Notes: a model not told the origin generated them from the sequence alone. A stretch of 64,000 nucleotides of DNA from Psychroflexus aurantiacus (GCF_010820555.1 NZ_JAAIKD010000004.1:1-64000); one strand, 5' to 3'. Numbered from the stretch's first letter, positions 54,336-63,276 are shown. Numbers and translations: made by a program.

Positions 54336-55802
54336 ATGGGAATCGTCGCCAAACAATCCTTCAATAACCTTATTTCTACCTATCTGGGTTTTGGAATCGG
54401 CGCACTCAATGTCTTGTTTTTGTATCCCAAATTCTTAAGCGTAGAATACTATGGGCTGGTTACCTTTCTGTTGTCAGCAGGAAATCTATTCTGGCCATTT
54501 ATGGCCCTGGGTGTACACAATACAATAGTGAAATTTTATTCCAGCTATACTACCCAAATTGACACCGATAAACTGCTCAATTTTGCACTGTTTTTGCCTT
54601 TGTCACTCGGACTTTTGATAGGAATCGTCGGTTTCCTTTTCTATGATGCTTTGCTGCAGTATTTCGAAGGCGAAAACGATCTGGTGCAGCCTTACATTTG
54701 GGGAATCTTTGTCATCGCCATGGCAACAGCCTATTTCGAGGTTTTCTTTGCCTGGGCAAAGGTCCAGTTCAAAAGTGTTTTTGGCACCCTCATGCGGGAA
54801 GTTTTTCATAGAATCGCTATTACCCTATTACTCCTTCTGCTTTATGCTGAATATATTAGCGTTCACCTTTTTATTTATTTGCTCATCGGGGTTTTTATCT
54901 TAAGAACCTTGGTGATGCTGGGCTATGCGTTTAGGCTATACCTGCCAAAATTTAGCTTTCAGCTTCCAGCAAGGCTAAAGGACTTAATGAATTATTCTCT
55001 GCTCATTTTTATTGCAGGTACTGTAGCTGTGGCTTTGTTCGATCTGGATAAAGTTATGATAGAATACTTCATGCCTATTGAAAACGTGTCTATTTACGGG
55101 ATTGCCATTTATATAGCTACAGTGATTGCTGTGCCTTCCAAAGCCATGCACCAGATCACCAATCCCATTACGGCCAAGTACCTCAATCATGGTGAAAGCG
55201 AACTGCTAAAAGACCTGTATGTGAGAAGCTCCAATACCCTGTTCCTGATTAGTGGTTTTGTATTCGTACTCATCATTACCAATGTTCATCAACTTTACAC
55301 GATTATTCCGGAACCCTACAGAATAGGAGTGAGTATTGTTTTTTTAATCAGTCTGGTGAAGCTGAGCGATAATGTGTTGGGGAATAACAACAGCATTATC
55401 TTTAATTCCAAATATTATAAAACGGTTCTTATCGCTGGAGTGGTCTTGGTTGGGGTTGCTTTTTTACTGAATCTCTGGCTCATCCCTATTTATGGCATTT
55501 ACGGCGCAGCTTATGCTACTTTTATTTGTTTTCTGGCTTACAATATTTTTAAACTTTCGTTTGTGAGAATCACCTTTGGGATTCATCCGTTCAACAAGAA
55601 AAGTCTGTATATATTTTTGGTGATTACAGGACTTACCTTATGCTTTTATTTCTGGGATTTTACTACTGAATTTGCTTTGCTTAATATTATACTTAAATCG
55701 ATACTGATAAGCATTTTCTACTTTATCATTAGCTTTAAAGGAACATTATCGGAAGACCTGACAAGCTTCTATACAAAAGTCATTCTAAAGAAAAATCCAT
55801 AG
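54336..55802 (+). CDS. oligosaccharide flippase (Wzx-like)
   Basis: A 488-aa MOP/MATE-type membrane protein with about 14 predicted transmembrane helices, resembling Wzx/RfbX flippases that move lipid-linked repeat units outward. N-terminus QSFNNLISTYLGFGIGALNVLFLYP is typical. It is the last gene of the DUF4834-YfhO-GT4-flippase operon. Function as a flippase is inferred from fold and context. Confidence 0.85.
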   Translation: MGIVAKQSFNNLISTYLGFGIGALNVLFLYPKFLSVEYYGLVTFLLSAGNLFWPFMALGVHNTIVKFYSSYTTQIDTDKLLNFALFLPLSLGLLIGIVGFLFYDALLQYFEGENDLVQPYIWGIFVIAMATAYFEVFFAWAKVQFKSVFGTLMREVFHRIAITLLLLLLYAEYISVHLFIYLLIGVFILRTLVMLGYAFRLYLPKFSFQLPARLKDLMNYSLLIFIAGTVAVALFDLDKVMIEYFMPIENVSIYGIAIYIATVIAVPSKAMHQITNPITAKYLNHGESELLKDLYVRSSNTLFLISGFVFVLIITNVHQLYTIIPEPYRIGVSIVFLISLVKLSDNVLGNNNSIIFNSKYYKTVLIAGVVLVGVAFLLNLWLIPIYGIYGAAYATFICFLAYNIFKLSFVRITFGIHPFNKKSLYIFLVITGLTLCFYFWDFTTEFALLNIILKSILISIFYFIISFKGTLSEDLTSFYTKVILKKNP

Positions 55803-56082
55803 CTGCAGATAGATCTAATGGCTAAACCTCTTAATATTTTCCTGGCTTTCAAATTAAAATTATCAGTTATGACTTAGGGGCATCGCCTTCAAATTTTCTT
55901 AACATAATGTATACAAATGAAATAGAGGGGCATCGCCCTGAAATCTAAAAAACGTTTCAAATGATCAAAATTGTAATTCTAGGATTGTATCCTTGATTTT
56001 AATAATTCTGCTAATTTTTTATCTCTCTTTCTTTCTGTGATTTTAATCGACAAGAGATTAAAAAAACTTTTGACTTATATAA
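55803..56082. other. intergenic region with a direct repeat
   Basis: A 280-nt AT-rich interval between the flippase gene and the convergent uvrA. No coding sequence is recognised. It holds two direct copies of AGGGGCATCGCC (55876-55887, 55926-55937), exactly 50 bp apart, and no clear terminator hairpin. The GC-rich repeats stand out in an otherwise AT-rich stretch. Confidence 0.6.
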
Positions 56083-58875
56083 TCAAATTTTAGACTTTAA
56101 AAACTGACCTGTAAATGAAGTTTCTACTTTCGAGACTTCTTCAGGGGTGCCTTCAGCAACCAGCTGTCCGCCGTTTATGCCGCCCCCTGGTCCCAAATCA
56201 ATAATATGATCGGCGCATTTGATAAGGTCTATATTATGTTCGATGACAATCACGCTATGCCCATTTTCGATCAGCGCTTCAAAAGATTTCAATAATTTAC
56301 TGATATCGTGGAAGTGAAGCCCGGTGGTGGGCTCATCAAAAATGAATAGGGTTTTATCAGCATTTTTACCTTTGGTTAAGAAAGAAGCCAGTTTGATTCG
56401 CTGAGCTTCACCACCGGACAGGGTAGAGGAACTCTGACCCAAAGTCACGTACCCTAGTCCAACGCTTTGTAAAGCCATGAGTTTATTGGAAATTTTAGTT
56501 TCGTTGTGAGCGGAAAAGAATTCCATCGCATCATCGATGGTCATCGTCAGGATATCATCTATATTCTTGCCTTCAAATTCCACATCCAGCACCTGTTGCT
56601 TAAAGCGTTTGCCCTGGCAGGCCTCACACTCCAGATGCACATCTGCCATAAACTGCATTTCGATAGTTACCTCGCCTTCACCTTCACAGACCTCACAACG
56701 ACCACCTTCTACATTAAAACTAAAATGCTTGGGCTTGAAATTCCTGATTTTAGAAAGCTTTTGCTTGGCGTATAGATTTCGAATATCGTCGTAAGCTTTG
56801 ATGTAGGTCACTGGATTGGATCTCGACGATCTCCCAATGGGATTTTGGTCTACATATTCTATAAGTTTAATGTGTTTGAAATTACCGTCGATCCCGTCAA
56901 ACTGTCCAGCTTTGGTGCCATAGCCGCCGTTTTGTTTGATCATAGCCGGGTACAAAATTTTCTTCACCAGCGTACTTTTTCCGCTTCCGGAAACTCCTGT
57001 AATGGCTACAAAACAGTCTAAGGGCACTTTTACCGAGATGTTATTAAGGTTATGCTCGCGAGCGCCCTTAATCTCAACATAGGATGCTGAGGTTCTCCTT
57101 TCCTTAGGGACTTCAATTTCCATTTTACCGTTGAGGTACTGTGAGGTTAGTGAATTTGCCTTCAGGAGTTGTTTATAAGTACCTTCAGCTACAAGATCGC
57201 CACCGTGAGTCCCTGCTTCCGGACCAATATCGATGATGTAATCTGCAGCTTTCATAATGTCTTCATCATGTTCTACTACGATAACCGTATTGCCGAGGTC
57301 TCTCAGGTCTTTTAAAACCTCAATTAGCCTTTCGTTATCCTTGGAGTGAAGTCCGATAGAAGGCTCATCTAAAATATACATGGAACCCACCAGGCTGCTT
57401 CCCAGGGAAGTCGCCAAATTGATGCGCTGGGATTCCCCTCCGGATAGGCTGTTGGATTTTCGGTTTAAAGTTAAATACGTCAATCCCACATCCATCAAAA
57501 ATTTGAGTCGGTTATTGACTTCTTTTAATAAGCGCTTCCCAATTGCTTCATCGTGCTTATTCAGCTTGAGTTTTTTGAAAAATACACTGACCTTATCAAT
57601 GGGTAAATCCACAAGCTGGGTGATATCCACGTCATTTATTTTTACAAAAGTTGCTTCTTTTTTCAATCGTCGTCCTTTGCATTCCGGGCAACGCGTTCTG
57701 CCACGGTATCTGGATAATAAAACCCTATTCTGAATTTTGTAAGCTTTCGATTTTACAGCTTCAAAAAATGCATTGACTCCGGTTACATACTGATTTCCTT
57801 CCCAGATGGTATTTTTTTGGTCCTCGGTCAATTCGAAATAAGATGTGTGTACAGGAAAATTAAACTTATGGGCGTGTTTTATAAATTCTTTCTTATACCA
57901 GCCTAAGGTGTCTCCACTCCAGGGTGCAACCGCACCTTCGTAGACACTTAGTCCTGTGTTCGGGATTACCAGAGCTTCATCGATATCGACGATATCACCG
58001 TAGCCTTCACATTTTGGACAGGCACCAATAGGATTGTTGAAACTGAAGAGATGTACATTAGGCTCGGTAAAAAGCATGCCGTCCAACTCGAATTTATTGT
58101 TGAAATTCGTAATGTCATGAGTTGAGGGATCTTCAATATGGAGCTCTCCTTTTCCTTCAAAAAATGCATTTTGAATGGAATCTGCCAACCGGTTGTAGAA
58201 ATCTTCATCATCTTTGACCACAATTCTGTCTACCACAAGGGATAGTTCGCTTTTGCCGGAAATTTTTTGATTCTGGGCTTCGGTTATCTTGAGGACCTGA
58301 TCGTCTACTTTTATTCTGCTAAAGCCTTGCTGCTGAAGAATATTTAGTTTTTCTTCAACGGTGCGTTTATTTTCTAAAGTGATGGGAGCAAGCAGGAGTA
58401 ATTTTTTGTTTTCATCCTGAGACTTGATAAAATCAACCACATCGGTTACCGTATGTTTTTTGACCTGCCTGCCTGAAACCGGCGAAATGGTTTTGCCGAT
58501 TCGGGCATAGAGCAATTTTAAATAATCATAGATCTCGGTCGATGTTCCAACAGTTGAACGCGGATTGGTAGAATTTACCTTTTGTTCGATAGCAATAGCA
58601 GGAGCAATACCTTTGATGTAATCGACTTTAGGTTTGTCCAGTCTGCCAAGAAACTGTCTGGCGTAGGCAGACAGACTTTCCACATAACGCCTTTGGCCTT
58701 CAGCATAAAGCGTGTCGAAGGCAAGACTGGACTTACCGGAGCCAGAAAGACCTGTGATGACCACAAGTTTATTTCTGGGAATAACAACATTAATATTTTT
58801 TAAATTATGGAGTTTTGCCCCTTTTATAATAATAAAGTCTTTGGGATCAATTTTATCTAAATCTGTGTGTTTCAT
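56083..58875 (-). CDS. uvrA: excinuclease ABC subunit A
   Basis: A 930-aa ABC-ATPase that finds DNA lesions and loads UvrB in nucleotide-excision repair. There are two nucleotide-binding domains: Walker [10 protein letters not shown] (N-terminal) and GVSGSGKST (C-terminal), signatures [12 protein letters not shown] and [12 protein letters not shown], and Walker B motifs before DEPSIGLH and DEPTTGLHF. Three CxxC zinc modules are visible: [16 protein letters not shown], and CEVCEGEG paired with CEACQGKRF. Length is standard. A TATATTTG -7 box lies 18 nt upstream of the start on the minus strand. Confidence 0.98.
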   Translation of the reverse strand: MKHTDLDKIDPKDFIIIKGAKLHNLKNINVVIPRNKLVVITGLSGSGKSSLAFDTLYAEGQRRYVESLSAYARQFLGRLDKPKVDYIKGIAPAIAIEQKVNSTNPRSTVGTSTEIYDYLKLLYARIGKTISPVSGRQVKKHTVTDVVDFIKSQDENKKLLLLAPITLENKRTVEEKLNILQQQGFSRIKVDDQVLKITEAQNQKISGKSELSLVVDRIVVKDDEDFYNRLADSIQNAFFEGKGELHIEDPSTHDITNFNNKFELDGMLFTEPNVHLFSFNNPIGACPKCEGYGDIVDIDEALVIPNTGLSVYEGAVAPWSGDTLGWYKKEFIKHAHKFNFPVHTSYFELTEDQKNTIWEGNQYVTGVNAFFEAVKSKAYKIQNRVLLSRYRGRTRCPECKGRRLKKEATFVKINDVDITQLVDLPIDKVSVFFKKLKLNKHDEAIGKRLLKEVNNRLKFLMDVGLTYLTLNRKSNSLSGGESQRINLATSLGSSLVGSMYILDEPSIGLHSKDNERLIEVLKDLRDLGNTVIVVEHDEDIMKAADYIIDIGPEAGTHGGDLVAEGTYKQLLKANSLTSQYLNGKMEIEVPKERRTSASYVEIKGAREHNLNNISVKVPLDCFVAITGVSGSGKSTLVKKILYPAMIKQNGGYGTKAGQFDGIDGNFKHIKLIEYVDQNPIGRSSRSNPVTYIKAYDDIRNLYAKQKLSKIRNFKPKHFSFNVEGGRCEVCEGEGEVTIEMQFMADVHLECEACQGKRFKQQVLDVEFEGKNIDDILTMTIDDAMEFFSAHNETKISNKLMALQSVGLGYVTLGQSSSTLSGGEAQRIKLASFLTKGKNADKTLFIFDEPTTGLHFHDISKLLKSFEALIENGHSVIVIEHNIDLIKCADHIIDLGPGGGINGGQLVAEGTPEEVSKVETSFTGQFLKSKI

Positions 58876-58892
58876 AACTACTAGGAATAGGA

Positions 58893-58900
58893 CAAATATA
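58893..58900 (-). promoter_or_regulatory. putative -7 box (TATATTTG) of uvrA
   Basis: TAnnTTTG match on the minus strand, 18 nt before the uvrA start at 58875. No -33 element at standard spacing. No LexA-type palindrome seen around it. Confidence 0.45.
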
Positions 58901-59020
58901 AAGATTTGTCAAGCCACTTTGGAGTTATACACTGATTCATAATATGTTAAAATTATTGACAGTATGCGCCGTATAAACATATATGTATATATTAGCCATT
59001 AAAAAATAGCCTATACAACA

Positions 59021-59086
59021 CTTTTACTTAAACTCATTTAATAACAGGAACCACTTTTTTTGAAGCTGGTTTTATTTAAGTAAAAG
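59021..59086 (+). promoter_or_regulatory. long inverted repeat in the leader of a sigma factor gene
   Basis: Perfect 12-bp arms CTTTTACTTAAA (59021-59032) and TTTAAGTAAAAG (59075-59086) separated by 42 nt, ending 4 nt before the start codon at 59091. A second stem nests inside (AACCA 59049-59053 with TGGTT 59067-59071). If transcribed, the fold would pair the translation-initiation region and could control translation. As DNA it could be an operator. Either use is inferred. Confidence 0.55.
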
Positions 59087-59090
59087 ACGT

Positions 59091-59678
59091 ATGCATAGGA
59101 CTTCAATATCTACTGAAGCTTTTCTGGTAAAGCAGTACATGGAGGGCGATGAACAATCCCTTTCCATATTAATCCACAGACATCAACAAAAAATTTTCGG
59201 CTTTATATTTTCCAAGGTTTACGATAAAGATCTTGCCGAAGATATTTTTCAGGATACCTTTATTAAAGTTATCCGCACGCTCAAGCGTGGAAAGTATAAT
59301 GAAGAAGGAAAGTTTTTACCCTGGGTCATGAGAATAGCGCATAATCTGGTTATCGATCATTTTAGAAAAAGCAACAGGATGCCCAAATTCGAAGGAAAAG
59401 GAGATTTTGATATTCTTGACTTTATGACGGATGGTGATCTAAACGCAGAACGAAGAATCATCAAGGATCAAATTGACTCCGACCTTCATGAACTCATTAA
59501 AGAATTGCCACAGGATCAGCTGGAGGTGCTTGAAATGCGCATTTTCAAGGAGATGAGTTTTAAAGATATAGCGCTCAAAACAGGCGTAAGCATCAATACA
59601 GCTTTAGGAAGAATGCGGTATGCCTTAATCAATTTGAGAAAGATCATAGAAAAGCATCAGGTGGTGTTAACCAATTAG
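59091..59678 (+). CDS. ECF-type RNA polymerase sigma factor
   Basis: A 195-aa sigma-70 family protein. Region 2 is seen in LAEDIFQDTFIKVIRTL and FLPWVMRIAHNLVIDHFR. Region 4 is seen in LPQDQLEVLEMRIFKEMSFKDIALKTG and INTALGRMRYALINLRK. The length and motifs fit flavobacterial ECF sigma factors often annotated as general RNA polymerase sigma factor. Unlike the other two sigma genes here, no anti-sigma or membrane gene follows; instead a 49-codon ORF lies 53 nt downstream. A strong leader inverted repeat precedes it. Confidence 0.92.
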   Translation: MHRTSISTEAFLVKQYMEGDEQSLSILIHRHQQKIFGFIFSKVYDKDLAEDIFQDTFIKVIRTLKRGKYNEEGKFLPWVMRIAHNLVIDHFRKSNRMPKFEGKGDFDILDFMTDGDLNAERRIIKDQIDSDLHELIKELPQDQLEVLEMRIFKEMSFKDIALKTGVSINTALGRMRYALINLRKIIEKHQVVLTN

Positions 59679-59731
59679 CAGAGGCAATAATTGATTTTTA
59701 AATGCGTTTTCGTTATATAAAATTTAAACCT

Positions 59732-59881
59732 ATGGCGAAAATTTACTCAAATGAAGTTTCAGAGTTTTATTCTAAACCTACCAAACCTTCAGCAAAAACC
59801 CTAAAGCGGATTTTGGATTTTTCCAAAGCTTACAAGCTGGTTCGGTATAAGGATTTAGAGTTCGACAGTATTCAGAATTAA
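59732..59881 (+). CDS. small conserved-type protein downstream of sigma factor (49 aa)
   Basis: A complete 49-codon ORF (MAKIYSNEVSEFYSKPTKPS start, SIQN end). It has an ATG start, coding-like third-position usage and a charged, helical C-terminal half, with no signal peptide or helix that looks membrane-spanning. It lies 53 nt behind the sigma factor on the same strand and ahead of a terminator, so they probably share a transcript. I do not recognise a domain; its size and position suggest a regulator or accessory of the sigma factor. Confidence 0.6.
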   Translation: MAKIYSNEVSEFYSKPTKPSAKTLKRILDFSKAYKLVRYKDLEFDSIQN

Positions 59882-59902
59882 ATGCATTACTTCCAAAACC
59901 CG

Positions 59903-59938
59903 AAAGGCTTCTTTATTTCGATTTAGAAGCCTTTTTTT
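59903..59938 (+). terminator. rho-independent terminator of the sigma factor unit
   Basis: A 10-bp stem (59903-59912 with 59925-59934) with a 12-nt loop and a following T tract (59931-59939), overlapping the end of the convergent nth gene. Confidence 0.75.
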
Positions 59939-60581
59939 TGGTATAGGCCTGAATCACAGATTTTCGTCCTATGGTTTTGGTGATGATGTCTTTGTCCAGA
60001 TTCCAACCTCTTGCCGGAGAATATTCTCTGCCATACCAGATAATTTGCAAGTGTAAATCGTTCCAGACCTTTTGAGGAAACAGCCGTTTAGCATCTTTTT
60101 CGGTTTGCTGCACATTTTTTCCATTGCTTAAATTCCAGCGGTACATCAACCTGTGAATATGCGTATCTACCGGAAATGTAGGAACCCCAAAAGCCTGTGC
60201 CAGCACAACCGAAGCCGTTTTGTGTCCAACCGCCGGGAATTCTTCCAAAGCTTCCATATTGTTGGGCACTTTACCCTGGTATTTTTCGATGAGAATCTTA
60301 GAAAGTCCGTAGATTCCTTTCGCTTTCATTGGAGATAGTCCAACAGGCTTGATGATTTCTCTAATCTGATCGGGACTCATTTTAACCATATCCCAGGGAT
60401 TATCGGCCTGCTCGAAAAGCAAAGGCGTAATTTGATTCACCTTGACGTCTGTACTTTGCGCGGAAAGCAAAACAGCGATGAGTAATGTATAAGGATCTTT
60501 GTGGTCTAAGGGCACGGGAATAGTGGGGTATAAGTCCTTTAACGTATTTATAACGAAATCTACTTTTTCAGATTTTTTCAT
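59913..60581 (-). CDS. nth: endonuclease III family DNA glycosylase lacking the Fe-S cluster ligands
   Basis: A 222-aa HhH-GPD glycosylase/AP lyase for oxidised pyrimidines. The helix-hairpin-helix reads FPAVGHKTASVV with the catalytic lysine K121; the catalytic aspartate is D139 in VDTHIHRL. E. coli Nth ligates a [4Fe-4S] cluster by four cysteines near the C-terminus (spacing C-x6-C-x2-C-x5-C). Here that region (YGREYSPARGW onward) has none, and the whole protein contains no cysteine. The gene is divergent from bcp with about 30 nt between starts, and is followed by the sigma-unit terminator. Confidence 0.92.
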   Translation of the reverse strand: MKKSEKVDFVINTLKDLYPTIPVPLDHKDPYTLLIAVLLSAQSTDVKVNQITPLLFEQADNPWDMVKMSPDQIREIIKPVGLSPMKAKGIYGLSKILIEKYQGKVPNNMEALEEFPAVGHKTASVVLAQAFGVPTFPVDTHIHRLMYRWNLSNGKNVQQTEKDAKRLFPQKVWNDLHLQIIWYGREYSPARGWNLDKDIITKTIGRKSVIQAYTKKKASKSK

Positions 60582-60597
60582 TTGCTTTACTTTTAAA

Positions 60598-60605
60598 CAA
60601 AAATA
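60598..60605 (-). promoter_or_regulatory. putative -7 box (TATTTTTG) of nth
   Basis: TAnnTTTG match on the minus strand 17 nt before the nth start codon. The divergent bcp start is at 60612, 7 nt away, so the two promoters overlap. Confidence 0.4.
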
Positions 60606-60611
60606 GGAATT

Positions 60612-61061
60612 ATGACAACACTAAAAGCCGGAGATAAAGCTCCAAATTTTGAAGCTAAAGACCAAGATGGGAACCTGCACACACTTGAAGATTACACGGG
60701 AAAAAAATTAGTCGTTTTCTTTTACCCAAAAGCGAGTACCCCTGGCTGTACAGCCGAGGCTTGTAACCTGAGAGACCACTGGGAAACTTTTCAGGCTAAA
60801 GGCTATGAAATCCTTGGGGTAAGTGCAGATTCTGCCAAGCGCCAGCAAAATTTCAAAAATAAATACGAGCTTCCCTTTCCATTGCTTGCAGATGAAGATA
60901 AGGAAGTGATCGAAGCTTTTGGTGTATGGGGGCCTAAGAAATTTATGGGAAAAGAATATGATGGTATTCATAGAACCACCTTCGTCATTAACGAAGAAGG
61001 CGTGATTGAAGACGTTATCTCCAAAGTGAAAACCAAAGCGCACGCCGAACAGATTCTTTAG
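60612..61061 (+). CDS. bcp: thioredoxin-dependent thiol peroxidase (Bcp/PrxQ)
   Basis: A 149-aa AhpC/TSA-type peroxiredoxin reducing hydroperoxides with thioredoxin. The peroxidatic cysteine is C46 in ASTPGCTAEACNL, and a resolving cysteine C51 is five residues later, the PrxQ alpha-helix arrangement. Length is typical (about 150). It is divergent from nth, which might link oxidative-damage repair and detoxification, but a shared regulator is not visible. Confidence 0.95.
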   Translation: MTTLKAGDKAPNFEAKDQDGNLHTLEDYTGKKLVVFFYPKASTPGCTAEACNLRDHWETFQAKGYEILGVSADSAKRQQNFKNKYELPFPLLADEDKEVIEAFGVWGPKKFMGKEYDGIHRTTFVINEEGVIEDVISKVKTKAHAEQIL

Positions 61062-61185
61062 TCTGTTCGTGAAGTTTCAGTTAGCCTGCTAAAGAGATGA
61101 GACACCTCATATATTATCTTTTGTAAGCTTATCTTGCCTATCCCGAAGGGGTTGAATTACCCAAAAATTAATGTATTTTGGTGTC

Positions 61186-62082
61186 ATGAAATGGGAGCAG
61201 GCAATTCAGGATTTTACTTACTACCTTAAAATAGAAAGAGGTCTGGCCGATAATACCATTCAGAATTATCGGCTGGACATTTTAAAACTGACCAATTACC
61301 TTTCAGAATTCGATATCTCTGTTTCCCTGGAAGCTATAACCGAGGAAGAATTGCAGGGTTTTATTTATGAGACCTCGAAGCTCTTGAATGAACGATCCCA
61401 GGCAAGGTTGATTTCCGGTTTAAAAAGCTTTTTTGATTATCTGATTTTTGAAGATTACAGAAAAAACAATCCCCTGGAGCTCATAGAATCCCCGCGTCTG
61501 GGTAGAAAACTCCCTGACACACTTTCCACCAAAGAGATAGATCAGCTCATCAGCGCTATAGATTTGTCTCATCCACAGGGTCAGCGTAACAAAGCCATCA
61601 TCGAAACGCTTTATGGCTGTGGGTTGCGCGTTAGCGAACTCACGGGTTTGAAGCTATCCCACCTTCATTTTGATGAAGGATTTATCAAAGTTGTAGGAAA
61701 AGGGAATAAGGAACGTCTGGTACCTATAAATTCATACACGCAAAAGTTTATCGAACTTTATAAGGATGAGATAAGAATTCATCTGGATCCCAAACCAGAG
61801 TTTAAAGACATTTTGTTTTTGAACAGACGTGGGGCCCGGTTAACCAGAGCTATGATATTTACCATCGTGAAGCAGTTAGCCAAGCAAGCTCACATTCAAA
61901 AAAATATAAGCCCGCATACCTTTAGACATTCATTTGCTACGCATCTTTTAGAAAACGGAGCCAACTTAAGAGTCATACAGCAAATGTTAGGTCATGAAAG
62001 CATAACCACCACAGAAATCTATATGCATCTGGATAAGACACACCTCCGGTCGGTCTTGGAACAGTTCCATCCGCGAGCCTGA
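61186..62082 (+). CDS. xerD: site-specific tyrosine recombinase XerD
   Basis: A 298-aa tyrosine recombinase resolving chromosome dimers at dif with its partner. The N-terminal core-binding domain is followed by the catalytic set R148 (GCGLRVSELTGL), K172, H244 and R247 (HTFRHSFATHLLENG), H270 (LGHESITTTEIYM) and nucleophile Y279. The ATG at 61186 is preferred over the in-frame ATG at 61171, which overlaps a promoter-like TTG (61152) and TATTTTGG (61174) pair. XerC versus XerD is not certain by motif; Bacteroidota often encode XerD in isolation like this. No integron or prophage features surround it. Confidence 0.9.
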   Translation: MKWEQAIQDFTYYLKIERGLADNTIQNYRLDILKLTNYLSEFDISVSLEAITEEELQGFIYETSKLLNERSQARLISGLKSFFDYLIFEDYRKNNPLELIESPRLGRKLPDTLSTKEIDQLISAIDLSHPQGQRNKAIIETLYGCGLRVSELTGLKLSHLHFDEGFIKVVGKGNKERLVPINSYTQKFIELYKDEIRIHLDPKPEFKDILFLNRRGARLTRAMIFTIVKQLAKQAHIQKNISPHTFRHSFATHLLENGANLRVIQQMLGHESITTTEIYMHLDKTHLRSVLEQFHPRA

Positions 62083-62688
62083 TTAGGTCTCCATTTGAGT
62101 TAAAAGTTTATAATTTTTGTAAAGCCTTTTGGTTAAGATACCGTAGAGGAGTCTGTAAAAAAGAATTAATAAACCTAGGATGATCAGGAGAATAAACACC
62201 ATAATGCCTGCAACTATCCAGAATTCCAGAGTGTTAAAGGTGGTCTCCAACAAAACGGCCCTTGCACCGCTGATGACAAAGATAATGATGAAGAGCACTA
62301 TATTATAGCGTACATAATATTTTACAGCCTGTCTTGTTTTGATGATTTGTCGCATCAGTTTTTTAGCAGAATCGGTCACTTTGATACGCAGGTAATTTTT
62401 GCAAAATAAATAAATAAACCCAAAGAGAACGACATAATTCACTACCGTGGTCACTTTTAGAAACCATAAAAAGGCTTGACTTTCGATGGTTTCCAAATAA
62501 TCTTCTGAAGAAACCATCATATCCAGGCCTATCCAGAATACAAATTCCAAAATGCTTATGATAAAGATCCACTTCACGCTGGAAGATGACTTTTTATGCA
62601 GCATAGGCATGAGTTCTTCTTGCGTATATTTCGGCAATTCGTCATTTCGTTTTTGCCAGTCTTTTTTAATAAGGTCTAACTCATCCAT
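62083..62688 (-). CDS. four-TM membrane protein next to ECF sigma factor
   Basis: A 201-aa protein with an N-terminal charged cytoplasmic segment (about 1-37) and four predicted transmembrane helices (38-58, 75-97, 126-147, 156-180). It has no domain I recognise and no zinc-binding anti-sigma motif. The start is 2 nt behind the sigma factor's stop, so the pair is translationally linked. By analogy with other sigma/membrane pairs it may sequester the sigma factor, but this is inference. Confidence 0.7.
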   Translation of the reverse strand: MDELDLIKKDWQKRNDELPKYTQEELMPMLHKKSSSSVKWIFIISILEFVFWIGLDMMVSSEDYLETIESQAFLWFLKVTTVVNYVVLFGFIYLFCKNYLRIKVTDSAKKLMRQIIKTRQAVKYYVRYNIVLFIIIFVISGARAVLLETTFNTLEFWIVAGIMVFILLIILGLLILFYRLLYGILTKRLYKNYKLLTQMET

Positions 62689-62690
62689 AA

Positions 62691-63185
62691 TTAAGGATTC
62701 AAAATACGTTTCAGTTTAGTTTTCACTCTATTCATTTTCACTCTTGCATTGACTTCAGAAATCCCTAGCGTTTCTGAAATTTCTGTATAAGGCTTATCTT
62801 CCAGATAAAGCAGTACTAAAGCTTTATCAATATCGTTTAGTTCTTTTATGGCCGAATACATTAATTTTAAATTATCATCCAAAGTGCTGTCATAGCCTTC
62901 AGCAGACATCTTGAAATCGAAATTCTCCCAGGGCAGAGTCTGGACTCCTCTTTTTTTCTTCCGGTATAAAGTGATAGCGGTATTTAAGGCCACACGGTAC
63001 ATCCAGGTGCTAAATTTTGACTCTTCTCTAAATTTGGGATAAGCTTTCCATAACTGTATGGTTATTTCTTGAAAGAGGTCTTTGTGAGCATCAGCATCAT
63101 AGGTGTACATCCTGCAAATTTTATGCACGATGTTTTGATGTTCCTCAAGAAGGTTTATAAATTTCTTTTCTAATGTCGTGTTCAA
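62691..63185 (-). CDS. ECF RNA polymerase sigma factor
   Basis: A 164-aa group IV sigma factor. Region 2 has DLFQEITIQLWKAYPKF and KFSTWMYRVALNTA (about residues 36-72). Region 4 has YLEDKPYTEISETLGISEVNARVKMNRVK. The start is the ATG at 63185, and the divergent NADH dehydrogenase gene begins 91 nt away. The following gene encodes a four-helix membrane protein (2-nt gap), the likely regulator. Confidence 0.92.
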   Translation of the reverse strand: MNTTLEKKFINLLEEHQNIVHKICRMYTYDADAHKDLFQEITIQLWKAYPKFREESKFSTWMYRVALNTAITLYRKKKRGVQTLPWENFDFKMSAEGYDSTLDDNLKLMYSAIKELNDIDKALVLLYLEDKPYTEISETLGISEVNARVKMNRVKTKLKRILNP

Positions 63186-63276
63186 AATTTATAGGGTCTG
63201 TTGGTAAGTCGTTAAAATTATTAAAAGTTACAGACTTGGCTGTAAATTAAATTAATTTAGACGGAAATTAATTTTT

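Noticed and set aside
58956-58985. TTGACA and TATATG with 18-nt spacing upstream of the sigma factor, like a classic E. coli promoter
   Set aside because: The Bacteroidota housekeeping sigma uses TTTG/TAnnTTTG; a match in AT-rich DNA is likely by chance and there is no support elsewhere in the window.
61091-61115. Small hairpin (ATGAG/CTCAT) between bcp and xerD as a terminator
   Set aside because: Only a 5-bp stem without a convincing T tract.
61171-61185. Longer XerD start at ATG 61171
   Set aside because: The extension overlaps a promoter-like element and adds residues not typical of XerD; ATG at 61186 fits better.
61186-62082. Tyrosine recombinase as part of an integrative element
   Set aside because: No att-like repeats, tRNA gene or phage genes next to it; catalytic set and length fit the housekeeping XerD.
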